From Thermodesulfobacteriota bacterium (GTDB taxonomy: Bacteria; Desulfobacterota; Thermodesulfobacteria; Thermodesulfobacteriales; Thermodesulfobacteriaceae), in contig JAUQQL010000014.1 in NCBI GenBank assembly GCA_030578315.1, positions 1-37,459 of the forward strand: a stretch of 37,459 bases of DNA, given 5' to 3'. The number at the start of each line of letters is the position of its first letter. Position 1 is the stretch's first letter. The translations under genes were made by a program, and so were the position numbers. Under the pieces are notes generated by a model. That model was not told where the DNA came from, made no database searches, and saw only the letters and a list, made by a program, of their open reading frames with translations. Positions 18,645 through 28,524 of this stretch are shown piece after piece.

Positions 18645-20332
18645 ATCATCTTGTCATCAAGGTTGAAAACCTTTCTAAATTTTACGGAAATTTTGAGGCA
18701 GTAAAAAATATATCTTTTGAAGTCAAAAAAGGAGAAGTTTTTGGCCTTATAGGTCCAGATGGTGCTGGAAAAACCTCAGTTATTCAAATTCTGGCGGGGG
18801 TAGCCTCTTTAAGTTCAGGAGAGGCTTTTATAAATGGATTAAGAGTAAGCAAAGAAACCGAAAAAATAAAAGAAATTATAGGTTACATGCCTCAAGGCTT
18901 GGGAGTGAATCTTTATGACAATTTAACTGTGGAAGAAAACATAAACTTTTTTAAAGCTTTAAGACTGATTCCTCAACATCTTTTTAAAAAAAATAGAGAA
19001 CTTCTTTTAGAAATAACTAAACTTAGCCCATTTTTAAAAAGACCTGTTAAAACACTTTCCGGAGGAATGAGACAAAAACTTGCTTTAGTTTGTACTCTTT
19101 TACATCTTCCAGATATTCTTCTTCTTGATGAACCTACAACTGGGGTTGACCCTATTTCAAGGCAAGATTTCTGGAAAATAATTTATAACTTGGTAAAGGA
19201 AAGAGAAATAACAGTTTTGCTTACCACTTCTTATATGGATGAAGCAGAAAGGTGTCATAAAATAGCTTTGATGCATGAAGGAAAAATACTTTTAGAAGAT
19301 TATCCTGAAAAAGTTTCTAACTTAGAAGAAGTTTTCATTGAAAGGATAGGTGGTAAAAGGTGGGAAGAAAAAAGGTTAAAAACTCCACTTTTTGGAGGGG
19401 TAGAAGAGTCTTTGGTAATTTGCAAAGAGGTAAGTAAATTTTTTGGAAACTTTATAGCGGTAGATAAAGTTAATTTAGAAGTTAAAAAAGGAGAAATTCT
19501 GGGGCTGCTTGGCCCAAATGGAGCTGGAAAAACCACTTTAATAAAGATGATGTGTGGACTTCTTGAGCCTTCAGAGGGTAAAATCTACGTTTATCGCTAC
19601 GAAGTTCATCGGGAAAGGGCTAAAATTTGGGAAATTATCGGTTACATGTCTCAAAAATTTTCACTTTATAGAGATTTGACGGTTGCTGAAAATATAAAAC
19701 TTTATGCAGGTCTTTACAAAGTAAAAAACTTTAATCCGAAGGAGCTTATAGAACTTCTTGAACTTGAAGAGTTTGAAAACCGTTGGGTTAAGGACCTTCC
19801 TTTTGGAATAAGACAGCGGGTAGCTCTAGCTTGCGCACTTTTACATAATCCTAAAGTGGTTTTTTTAGATGAACCTACTTCAGGGGTTGATCCTGTTGCC
19901 AGAAAAATTTTCTGGGAAATTATTTACGAAATTTCTCGAAAGAAAGGAATTACCGTTATTGTTTCTACCCACTATATGGATGAAGCTGAAAACTGCGACC
20001 GAATCGCTTTTATGAATAGAGGAAAAATTATTGCTCTTGGAACTCCTGAAGAAATTAAGAAGAATTCTGAAAAAATTTCTGGATTCCTTATAGAAATAAA
20101 AACTTCTGAGTATAAAAAAGCTTTTGACCTTCTTTTACCAAATTTTACTGAAATTTCTGTTTATGGAAAAAGAATTTTTGTAAGGACTTTCAATCTAAAA
20201 GATACTGAAAATCAAATTAAAACCCTTTTTGATACTTATAAGTTACCTTTAGAGGAAGTAAGAAACATTCCAGTACCTTTACAAGAGGCTTTTGTAGATT
20301 TCATTAAAAGAAGTGAAAAAGATGTTTTTTGA
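18629..20332 (+). CDS. ABC transporter, two tandem ATPase domains (YbhF-like)
   Basis: Walker A GPDGAGKTS and GPNGAGKTT; LSGGMRQK; LLLDEPTTGVDP and VFLDEPTSGVDP. Confidence 0.93.
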   Translation: MDKTLDHLVIKVENLSKFYGNFEAVKNISFEVKKGEVFGLIGPDGAGKTSVIQILAGVASLSSGEAFINGLRVSKETEKIKEIIGYMPQGLGVNLYDNLTVEENINFFKALRLIPQHLFKKNRELLLEITKLSPFLKRPVKTLSGGMRQKLALVCTLLHLPDILLLDEPTTGVDPISRQDFWKIIYNLVKEREITVLLTTSYMDEAERCHKIALMHEGKILLEDYPEKVSNLEEVFIERIGGKRWEEKRLKTPLFGGVEESLVICKEVSKFFGNFIAVDKVNLEVKKGEILGLLGPNGAGKTTLIKMMCGLLEPSEGKIYVYRYEVHRERAKIWEIIGYMSQKFSLYRDLTVAENIKLYAGLYKVKNFNPKELIELLELEEFENRWVKDLPFGIRQRVALACALLHNPKVVFLDEPTSGVDPVARKIFWEIIYEISRKKGITVIVSTHYMDEAENCDRIAFMNRGKIIALGTPEEIKKNSEKISGFLIEIKTSEYKKAFDLLLPNFTEISVYGKRIFVRTFNLKDTENQIKTLFDTYKLPLEEVRNIPVPLQEAFVDFIKRSEKDVF

Positions 20333-21425
20333 GAGATTCATAGGAATTGTTCAAAAGGAATTTACTGAACTTTTAAGAGATAAGCTTTATCTTACTTTTA
20401 TTTTTGTAGTTCCGACAATGGTTATGATTCTTCTCGGGTATGGACTTAACTTAGATGTTAAAAATATTCCTCTTGCTTTTTTAGATTATGACCGAAGTAA
20501 ACTTAGTAGGGAATATATAGATGCGTTTATAAACTCAGAATATTTTAAGTTTTATCGCTTAGTTGAAAACTATGAGGAGGCAGAAAAACTTGTGAGATTA
20601 GGGAAAATTAGAGCATTAATTGTTATTCCAGAAGATTTTTCGCAAAAACTTTACAAGGGCCAAAAAACAGAAGTTCAAATCCTAATTGACGGAACCTATC
20701 CAAGTAGAGCCGAGGTAATAAAAGGATATTTAGAAACAATAAATACTCTTTTTAATCAAAAGTTTGCAGCTTTGAAGCCGCCTATCGAAGTTGAGCTTAG
20801 AGCTTGGTACAATCCCGGGCTTGAAAGTAAGAACTTTATCATGCCAGGAATGCTTGTTACTACTCTTTGCTTTTATCCTGTTCTTCTTGGATGTCTCGTA
20901 ATTGTAAGAGAAAAAGAGCTGGGAAGTATTTTTAATTTTTACTCTTCCCCTGTAAAATCTTGGGAAATCGTTTTTGCTAAAGCTTTTCCTTACATTACGG
21001 TTTCTTTTTTTACCTATTTAATTCTCTTTTTTATTACGGTAGTAATTTTTAAAACCAAGTTTACAGGAAATTTTTTAGTTTTATCTTTAGCAAGTTTTTT
21101 TTACATTTCTTGTACAGTTGGGCTTGGCATTTTAATTTCTACTTTTACTAAAACTCAAATTACTGCTATGCTTATAGCTTTTATAACTACGGTTATTCCT
21201 TCTTATATTTATTCTGGATTTCTTTATCCGGTAAGTAGTATGGAAATAAGTGGACAAATTATAAGTAAATTTATTCCAGCAACTTACTTTTTGGGAGTAG
21301 TAAGAGGTATTTATTTAAAAGAAGCTAGTTTAAGCTTTTATGGTAAAGACCTTTTAAGTCTTGTAATTTATACTTTAACAGTCTACTTTCTTTCCATTTT
21401 AAAACTTGTAAAAAGGATTTCTTAA
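20313..21425 (+). CDS. ABC-2 type permease (YbhS/YbhR-like)
   Basis: VQKEFTELLRDKLYLTFIFVVPTMVMILLGYGLN; REKELGSIFNFYSSPVKSWEIVFAKAFPY. Confidence 0.92.
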   Translation: MKKMFFERFIGIVQKEFTELLRDKLYLTFIFVVPTMVMILLGYGLNLDVKNIPLAFLDYDRSKLSREYIDAFINSEYFKFYRLVENYEEAEKLVRLGKIRALIVIPEDFSQKLYKGQKTEVQILIDGTYPSRAEVIKGYLETINTLFNQKFAALKPPIEVELRAWYNPGLESKNFIMPGMLVTTLCFYPVLLGCLVIVREKELGSIFNFYSSPVKSWEIVFAKAFPYITVSFFTYLILFFITVVIFKTKFTGNFLVLSLASFFYISCTVGLGILISTFTKTQITAMLIAFITTVIPSYIYSGFLYPVSSMEISGQIISKFIPATYFLGVVRGIYLKEASLSFYGKDLLSLVIYTLTVYFLSILKLVKRIS

Positions 21426-21428
21426 GCT

Positions 21429-22535
21429 TTGAAATTTTTAGCTTTGCTTAAAAAAGAATGTTTACAACTTTTAAGAGATAAGGTTTTAGTAGTAGTTTTG
21501 TTTTATGCTTTTACGGTAGTAGTCTATACCGGAGGCAAAGGCGTTTCACTAGAAGTTAGAAATTTTCCTACCATAATTCAAGACCAGAGTAAATCTCCTA
21601 AAAGTAGAGAGCTTATAAGTAGATTCAGAAGCCCTTACTTTAAAATTATGGGCTATGTTGAAAGTGAAAAAGAGATTGAAAGATGGTTTCAAGAGGGAAA
21701 GGCTTATATGGTGATAGTTATACCACCTGACTTTGAAAGAAAAATAGGAGAGGGTAGGGCAAAAATTCAAGTAATTATAGATGGAACTATCTCACTTACA
21801 GCCACTATGGCAATTTCTTATGTAGCTAAAATTACCAATGAATATACAGTAGAGTGTTTACCTTACCTAAACTTAAAGGAAAAGCCTTTTGTTGAAGACC
21901 GGGTGAGAATTCTTTTTAATCCTAATAACTTAAGTTCCTGGTTTATGAGTCTCTTAGAGCTTTTTAACATGATAACCATGATATCTATTCTTATAACTTC
22001 AGCTGCTTTAATAAGAGAAAAGGAATACGGTACAATTGAACAACTTCTTGTAACTCCGGTTAAAAGTTGGGAAATTTTTCTTGCTAAGATTATTCCTACT
22101 TTGGTAGTTATAAGTTCTCTTTCACTTTTTAGCCTTTTTTTAATGGTAAAAGGAGTTTTTAAAGTGCCTATTCGTGGAAATGTCATGCTTTTTTTCTTAG
22201 TTACAGCTCTTTATGTTTTTACAGTAGCTTCAGTGGGAATTACCATAGCTACCCTAGTTCAGACTCTTTCTCAGGCTATGATGGTTATAATGGTAATTTT
22301 AGTTCCGATGCTTATGATTTCAGGTGCCTGGAGTCCACCCGAGGCTATGCACCCTTTGATAAAATATTTAAGCTTACTTTCTCCCATGAGATATTATCTA
22401 AATTTTGGTTACGGAGTTTTGCTTAAAGGAAACGGAATTGAATATGTATGGAAGGATATACTGGGTATTGCAGTGCTTGGTTTTTCACTTTTTGTTCTTT
22501 CAGCTCTCAGATTTAAAAAGAGTTTTGGAAAGTAA
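21429..22535 (+). CDS. ABC-2 type permease (YbhR/YbhS-like)
   Basis: TTG start; LLKKECLQLLRDK; REKEYGTIEQLLVTPVKSWEIFLAKIIPT; PMLMISGAWSPPEAMHP. Confidence 0.92.
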   Translation: MKFLALLKKECLQLLRDKVLVVVLFYAFTVVVYTGGKGVSLEVRNFPTIIQDQSKSPKSRELISRFRSPYFKIMGYVESEKEIERWFQEGKAYMVIVIPPDFERKIGEGRAKIQVIIDGTISLTATMAISYVAKITNEYTVECLPYLNLKEKPFVEDRVRILFNPNNLSSWFMSLLELFNMITMISILITSAALIREKEYGTIEQLLVTPVKSWEIFLAKIIPTLVVISSLSLFSLFLMVKGVFKVPIRGNVMLFFLVTALYVFTVASVGITIATLVQTLSQAMMVIMVILVPMLMISGAWSPPEAMHPLIKYLSLLSPMRYYLNFGYGVLLKGNGIEYVWKDILGIAVLGFSLFVLSALRFKKSFGK

Positions 22536-22611
22536 AAGATTTTTCTTGTAATATTGTTTTTTAAAAAAACTATGTTATTTGTTAAATAAGTAATTCAAAA
22601 ATATAAAAATC

Positions 22612-25600
22612 ATGAAAGTTATTTTCATAATACTTAAGTCAAAAAGTTTTTTCCAATATCTTAAAAAATTTTTATTGATTTTTGTAATATTTTTAATTTC
22701 CTTTCTAAGTAAAGAAGCTACTATTGGAACAAGTGGGATGAGTGACTATTGTTATGCTCCTCCAATGGTCGGAACAGCATTACCCCCTAATGTTTTACTG
22801 ATAATAGATGTTAGTGGTTCCATGGGATGGTGTGCTTATAATCCTAAAAATAATAAAGAAGAGTGTTGTAATAACAGCGTGGGGTGTGGGTGGAATTACA
22901 GAGGAAATGAGGAAGGATATTTTGAGCCTGATAAAATTTATGAATATCGTACAATTACTGTAGGTTCAAGTAGAGATGTAGGAGCATGGATAAAATCAAA
23001 TAGTACTAGTAGTACAACTTGTCCTGCATATCCTGGAGGAATCAACACTAATAACCGATATAAAGGTAGTTGTCTTAATTTTCACTATATGAGAAGAATA
23101 GACCTTGTGAGATGGGCTTTAACTGGAGGAACTTTAGATAGTTGTAATACAGGAGTAAATGTAAATAATCCTCAGTTTAATAGATGTAATCCTATGGCTT
23201 TTGGAAGACCTGGAGACCAGACCTCTTGTAATGCCACGGGTTGTTTACTTAAAACTTATAAAAATGTAAGAGTTTTTGCCTCTTGGGATAGAATTAATGG
23301 CACTCAAGGAGGATTACTTTTTCAATTTAAAAGTTTGAGTCCCCAACCTCGTATCGGGCTTATGGAATATTCTGACAGAAGTAATAGGCCTTCAGATTTT
23401 ATTAGACAAAGCCTGGTTTATATTGGAGACTTTGTTGCTTCTGCTAATTATGATGCTGTCAATCCTTATAAAAATGTAATTACTTCTATTAATGCTGAAG
23501 ATCCTTACGGAGGTACTCCTACAGGTCCTGTCTTGTGGGATGCTTACAATTATTTTGCTCAGAGGACCCCTCAATATGGAGGATTTCAGCCACAAACAGG
23601 ACAAGGAGATCAATGGAAAAATTATATGTATCAGTGTGAAGATGCTAATAATGATGGTAATTGTCAAGGAAATGAATTTAAATTCGTATATTGTGCTAAA
23701 AATTTTATAATTCTTTTAACTGATGGACAATGGAATACAGGATATAATGCAGCTACAGTATGCACTATAGATCATGGATTTGAAGATCGTTCAGCAGATC
23801 CTGTAGTTCCAGCTTATTGGCTACACAAAAGGGGTTTTAACAACACAGCTGCTAATAATACCTATTCTTATGTAGAAGCTATTTATGGAATAGGTCTTTG
23901 GTTAGGAGGAACAGGAGAGAGGTCTTTAAAAAATGTAGCCATGTACGGAAGTTTTGATAGGTACAAAAGTTGGCCAGGAAATTTAACTGGATATCCTCAA
24001 GCAGTTTGTGGTCCTGTAGACGATTGTTGTACTGGAGTGAATTGTGGAAAAGGTTCTTCTTGTGCTAATCTTCCTCCTTCCTCTCCAGATTGGGACAAAG
24101 ATGGGGACGATATTCCAGATACTTTTTTTTCAGCTTCAGACGCTAAAGAAATTAAAGATTCTATAATGTCTGCTATTCTTGACATTCTCCGCAGGGCTTC
24201 TTCGGGGGCTACTGTAGCAACGCTTTCTCAAAGGGTAGGAAGTGGTGCTATTTTAATTCAACCTTATTTCTTTCCAAGATTTCAATCTACTACAGGGGAA
24301 ATCTCCTGGATAGGGTCCATTAAAAGTTTTTGGACGGATTTTAAAGCAAGAATAAGAGAAGATTTAAATACTAATAAAATTTTAGACGTCTTAATAGATA
24401 AATGGATTCTTTTTGGAACTTCTAATCAGACTTCTGAGGGTACTAAAATTTATAGAATTCTTGATGAAAATACCTGTAGCTATGAAGTTTTAGATATTTT
24501 TGATGTTAAACCGCTTTTTGATGCTGGTTGTTTACTTGCTAATAGAAATTATTCTGATAGAACAGTTTATGTGAATTTGAATGGAACTTTAAAAAACTTA
24601 ACTGACTACAATATAGTAAGTGATTTAACTAACATTTGGAATATAAGTGTTAAAGAAATTTTAGGTCCAAATGTTAGTATAAATAATGCAACTACTGTTT
24701 GTATAATAAATTATTTAATGGGTAGTAACTCTACTAATTGTCCAAATGGTAATAGTACTTTTATTAATAGACTAAGAGACATCAATTTATCATCTATATG
24801 TTCTATTAACAGTGTAAAAACTTGGAAACTAGGAGATATTGTGTATTCAACCCCAACTATAATTTCTAATCGTCCGCTTAATACTTATCATCTTAAATAT
24901 GGAGATATAAGTTATCTTCAATATATAAGAAGTGATGAGTATAAAAAAAGAAATGCTTATGTTTTAGTAGGAGCTAATGATGGTATGTTACATGCTTTTA
25001 GAATAGGATGGTTAGAATATCCATATAATCCTCCTACTCAGCCTTTAAGATTAATAGATAGCTTAACTAATCCTACTACAAACTTTATAGGTAAAGAAGA
25101 ATGGGCTTTTATTCCTTTTAATGCGCTTCCTTATCTTGTAGTGTATGGAATGAATGATTATTGTCATATATTTACTGCAGATTATAAAGTGTCAGTATTT
25201 GACGCCAAAATAAATGAAGAATGGAAAACTTTACTTTTAGGAGTAATGGGATTTGGAGCAAAAGCTTTGGGGAATTTTAGTTCTTCTATTTATCTTTTGG
25301 ATTTAACACCTTGGTTAAATGGAACAGATACTAAACCTAGTGTTTTGTGGGAAAGAACTTTGCCTGATAAAACTTTAACTCTTTCTTATTTTCATGTAAT
25401 TAAAATTCAGGATAAGTGGTATGTGGTTATAGGAAGTGGACCCGAGTATATTAAAGGAGCTGGAGAGGGTATAGAAGTAAAATATCCTTCTCAGGCACCC
25501 AAGCTATTTTTCTTTGATCTTGCTAACGGAACTCTAGTCAAAAGTTTAGAAATTCCTGGAGTAAACAATCAAGCTGTAGGAGCTATTCGTCCTGTAGATT

Positions 25601-26472
25601 ATGATAAAGATTACAGCGACGACCTTATATATTTTGGAACTTATAATAAAACTTCTGGTCAACTATTTAGATTGTCTTTTAAAATGTCAAACGGCTCTTA
25701 TAAATCTGTTGAGAGTTTAACAAATGCTGATATAAAGGTTGCTTTAGAAAATTTTCCAGCAAGACCTATATTTTCTGCTCCTGAGTTAACTATGGATCTT
25801 GAAAATAATCTTTGGGTTATCTTTGGGACAGGTGTGTACTTTGGAGATGATAAGACAATTAATTATAATAATTATTTTGTAGGATTTAAAGACATTTGTG
25901 CAATTAGTTCTAACATCACTTGTACAAAATGGACTGACTTACAAGATAGAAGTATATATTGTAGAAATTTTAATAACTATAATGCAACAGTTCTTTACAA
26001 TTCAACAGAAACAACTTGTGAATTTAATCCAGCAACTGGACAAGTAGAATCTATAAATACAGGATTAGTATATGCTTTTTTCTTTTCTAACGTTGATTTA
26101 GGATGGTATCACCAACTTGAAAATAATGAAAGGATGTATTCTCAACCTTTAATTATAGCTTCTTTAGTTAACGCTTTAAGCTATATTCCTTCTGATAACC
26201 CCTGTGAAATAGGTGGAAATACTTTTTACTGGAATGTATGTTATCTTGAAGGTTGTCCTTGCATAAGTACTAAAGGAGAAAATATTCCTGAGCCTAAAAG
26301 ATGGTTCGCTAGAGGAGCTCCACCTCTTGGACAGCCTTTTCAGATTGTTTTAACTCAGGACGAAAGAATAACTATTTTGACTCAAACTTCTGAAACAGGA
26401 CCGAGTTCCCCTGTTTCACCCTTACGTACTCATGGTCTTAAAGGGAGGTTTATTTTTTGGATAGAAAAATGA
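22612..26472 (+). CDS. PilY1-like type IV pilus tip/assembly protein
   Basis: 1286 aa; signal sequence, vWA-type MIDAS VLLIIDVSGSMGW, C-terminal PilC/PilY1 propeller region (YVLVGANDGMLHAFRIG, RPVDYDKDYSDDLIYFGTY); followed by minor prepilins. Confidence 0.9.
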   Translation: MKVIFIILKSKSFFQYLKKFLLIFVIFLISFLSKEATIGTSGMSDYCYAPPMVGTALPPNVLLIIDVSGSMGWCAYNPKNNKEECCNNSVGCGWNYRGNEEGYFEPDKIYEYRTITVGSSRDVGAWIKSNSTSSTTCPAYPGGINTNNRYKGSCLNFHYMRRIDLVRWALTGGTLDSCNTGVNVNNPQFNRCNPMAFGRPGDQTSCNATGCLLKTYKNVRVFASWDRINGTQGGLLFQFKSLSPQPRIGLMEYSDRSNRPSDFIRQSLVYIGDFVASANYDAVNPYKNVITSINAEDPYGGTPTGPVLWDAYNYFAQRTPQYGGFQPQTGQGDQWKNYMYQCEDANNDGNCQGNEFKFVYCAKNFIILLTDGQWNTGYNAATVCTIDHGFEDRSADPVVPAYWLHKRGFNNTAANNTYSYVEAIYGIGLWLGGTGERSLKNVAMYGSFDRYKSWPGNLTGYPQAVCGPVDDCCTGVNCGKGSSCANLPPSSPDWDKDGDDIPDTFFSASDAKEIKDSIMSAILDILRRASSGATVATLSQRVGSGAILIQPYFFPRFQSTTGEISWIGSIKSFWTDFKARIREDLNTNKILDVLIDKWILFGTSNQTSEGTKIYRILDENTCSYEVLDIFDVKPLFDAGCLLANRNYSDRTVYVNLNGTLKNLTDYNIVSDLTNIWNISVKEILGPNVSINNATTVCIINYLMGSNSTNCPNGNSTFINRLRDINLSSICSINSVKTWKLGDIVYSTPTIISNRPLNTYHLKYGDISYLQYIRSDEYKKRNAYVLVGANDGMLHAFRIGWLEYPYNPPTQPLRLIDSLTNPTTNFIGKEEWAFIPFNALPYLVVYGMNDYCHIFTADYKVSVFDAKINEEWKTLLLGVMGFGAKALGNFSSSIYLLDLTPWLNGTDTKPSVLWERTLPDKTLTLSYFHVIKIQDKWYVVIGSGPEYIKGAGEGIEVKYPSQAPKLFFFDLANGTLVKSLEIPGVNNQAVGAIRPVDYDKDYSDDLIYFGTYNKTSGQLFRLSFKMSNGSYKSVESLTNADIKVALENFPARPIFSAPELTMDLENNLWVIFGTGVYFGDDKTINYNNYFVGFKDICAISSNITCTKWTDLQDRSIYCRNFNNYNATVLYNSTETTCEFNPATGQVESINTGLVYAFFFSNVDLGWYHQLENNERMYSQPLIIASLVNALSYIPSDNPCEIGGNTFYWNVCYLEGCPCISTKGENIPEPKRWFARGAPPLGQPFQIVLTQDERITILTQTSETGPSSPVSPLRTHGLKGRFIFWIEK

Positions 26473-27023
26473 AAGGATATTCTACTATTGAACTTCTTTT
26501 TGTAATAATTATTATAGGTATTCTTTCTTTTATAAGTGTAAGAGAAATTATATCTTATATTCAAGATGCCCGGCTTAAAAAAGCTGTAAATCAATTTATT
26601 TCAGACTTAAATTATATTAAAAACCAAGCAATTATTACTGGACGCCCTTGGGGCATAAGAGGATGTGCTGGAACTGGTAAATATAAAATTTTTATAGATC
26701 ATGACGGTGATTGCAAAGACGAAGACCCCTCGTGTAATCCTACAGATACTTTAAAAATATGTCTTAATAGTTTTAATCAAACTTGCAATACAGATGCTGA
26801 TTGTTCTTTTAGTCAACCAGGAAATTGTATTAACAGGTCTATGTATTTTGAACTTCCTCCTGGAATAATTTTTAACGGAACTTCAAGTTTTTATGTAGTA
26901 TTTGACAGATTAGGATATCCTTTTAATTACATTTGTGGTTTCGGAGCAGGAAATGCTACTTTAATCAATCAATCTGGAAAATTTGTAATAATTAATGTGT
27001 CTAGATTGGGAAGAATTAATTAA
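26469..27023 (+). CDS. Type IV minor prepilin (FimT/GspH-like)
   Basis: Prepilin motif KG|YSTIELLFVIIIIGILSFIS with Glu5; ATG at 26469 overlaps the pilY1 TGA (ATGA); track start at TTG 26457. Confidence 0.88.
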   Translation: MKGYSTIELLFVIIIIGILSFISVREIISYIQDARLKKAVNQFISDLNYIKNQAIITGRPWGIRGCAGTGKYKIFIDHDGDCKDEDPSCNPTDTLKICLNSFNQTCNTDADCSFSQPGNCINRSMYFELPPGIIFNGTSSFYVVFDRLGYPFNYICGFGAGNATLINQSGKFVIINVSRLGRIN

Positions 27024-27029
27024 AAAAAA

Positions 27030-27572
27030 ATGAAAAGAGAAAAAGGAATTACTTTAATTGAATTAATATTTACTATACTGATCTTTATTTTTGTTTTAAT
27101 AAGCATAGCTAAAGGAATTATAGATTATCAAAAATTTCAAAAAAGAGCTCATATTTTTAATACTGGAAGGATACTTTTAGAAAATTTAAGAGGTACAATA
27201 GAGACTAGACCTTTTAACTTTTTTGATAATATTACTAACTATTACCAAACTTCAGCCACTTGTGCTCTAAATGGAACTTGTAGTTTTGATACAGAAGAAT
27301 GTTATACAAATACAAAATATAATACTGCCAACTGTTTACCTGAATTTTATTGTATTTACTGTTTGCAAAATAATCAACTTGTTCCTTCTGCTGAAAATTG
27401 TAGTTTTGGATATCAATATAATGTAGGATTTAATGTATCAAGAATAGTAGATATAGAAAATCCTTATGTTCTGTTAGGTTATGGAATCTGTATTGTAGTA
27501 TGGTTTAACGATCCTATTTACAATTCTACTAAAAATTATAGAAGTACAGTAATAGTTAGAAATTGGTTGTAA
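27030..27572 (+). CDS. Type IV minor prepilin (PilV-like)
   Basis: Prepilin motif KG|ITLIELIFTILIFIFVLISI. Confidence 0.85.
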   Translation: MKREKGITLIELIFTILIFIFVLISIAKGIIDYQKFQKRAHIFNTGRILLENLRGTIETRPFNFFDNITNYYQTSATCALNGTCSFDTEECYTNTKYNTANCLPEFYCIYCLQNNQLVPSAENCSFGYQYNVGFNVSRIVDIENPYVLLGYGICIVVWFNDPIYNSTKNYRSTVIVRNWL

Positions 27573-27573
27573 A

Positions 27574-28524
27574 ATGTGTAAAAATAAAATAAAAGGATTT
27601 TCCTTACTTGAAATTTTAATAGTCATTGGAATAATTGCTATTTTTAGTACGGGTTTTATAACAGTTTATTTTCATCTTCTTAAATCTGAAAGAACTGGAA
27701 GACTTTTTGTCAAAAGTGAAGTAGATCTACAGGCTTTTGTTAGCCAATTAAAAAAAATTTTTTCAGCAATTGGATATGGTATTCCGCTTGAGTACTTTAA
27801 AGTTTCTCCAGTTTGTAGTCAAGATGCAGTAATTTCATATAATGGAACTAATTTGTGTTTTTTATCCACTTTTTTAAGACAAACTCCTTACGCTGGTTGT
27901 TGGTGGGTATACAGTACAGATAGTTTTACTAGAGCTTTGTCAAGGTTTTCTAATAATTGTCCTTCTTTAGAAAGTTTATATAGAAATCCTAATCACAATT
28001 GGTTTATGATATTAGACGATACTAAAAGATTAAAATTTAGTGGAATAGATGATATAACTACAGTTACCAAAAATCAAGGAGATATAATAATTTATTTAGG
28101 AAAAGGATCTTCTAATAACCCTTATTTTTTTCCTCAAGACTTTTTAGTAAATATTTATTTAAATAACCTTAATCTTCCGTCTGTGTGTGCTAATAATACT
28201 GCTAATCTTTATATAAAAATAGGAAATGATATTGAACAACCTTTAATTTCCTGCGTAGGTAATTTTCAAGTGGTTTTTATAAAAAAAGACGGAACTTATA
28301 CTTCAAATATAAGTGAATTTATAAATGATTTTTCAAAACTTTGGGGAATAAGAGTTTGTTTTCTTTTACAGATAGGGGGAAGGAGAGACAGTCCAGAGGT
28401 TCTTCCTTTATATTCAAGTAAATGCGGTAGTTATCCTGTTTTTTCTAATTGGCAATATTATCGTTGGAAAGTAATAGAAGAAGATATACCATTTTATAAT
28501 ATAATTAATTGGAAGCTTGAATGA
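27574..28524 (+). CDS. Type IV minor prepilin (PilW-like)
   Basis: Prepilin motif KG|FSLLEILIVIGIIAIFSTGF. Confidence 0.85.
   Translation: MCKNKIKGFSLLEILIVIGIIAIFSTGFITVYFHLLKSERTGRLFVKSEVDLQAFVSQLKKIFSAIGYGIPLEYFKVSPVCSQDAVISYNGTNLCFLSTFLRQTPYAGCWWVYSTDSFTRALSRFSNNCPSLESLYRNPNHNWFMILDDTKRLKFSGIDDITTVTKNQGDIIIYLGKGSSNNPYFFPQDFLVNIYLNNLNLPSVCANNTANLYIKIGNDIEQPLISCVGNFQVVFIKKDGTYTSNISEFINDFSKLWGIRVCFLLQIGGRRDSPEVLPLYSSKCGSYPVFSNWQYYRWKVIEEDIPFYNIINWKLE

Noticed and set aside
19786-19812. Degenerate ABC signature (LPFGIRQR) in the second ATPase domain, considered as a sign of decay
   Set aside because: The second domain of YbhF-like tandem ATPases is commonly of this form as I recall, and Walker A/B motifs are intact; not treated as a pseudogene.
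21549-22186. Antisense ORFs under the second ABC-2 permease
   Set aside because: Opposite a well-supported permease gene; no independent signals.
23392-24185. Antisense and alternative-frame ORFs within pilY1 (23392-23667, 23492-23710, 23997-24185)
   Set aside because: PilY1 reading frame is continuous and motif-bearing here; alternatives lack RBS and motifs.
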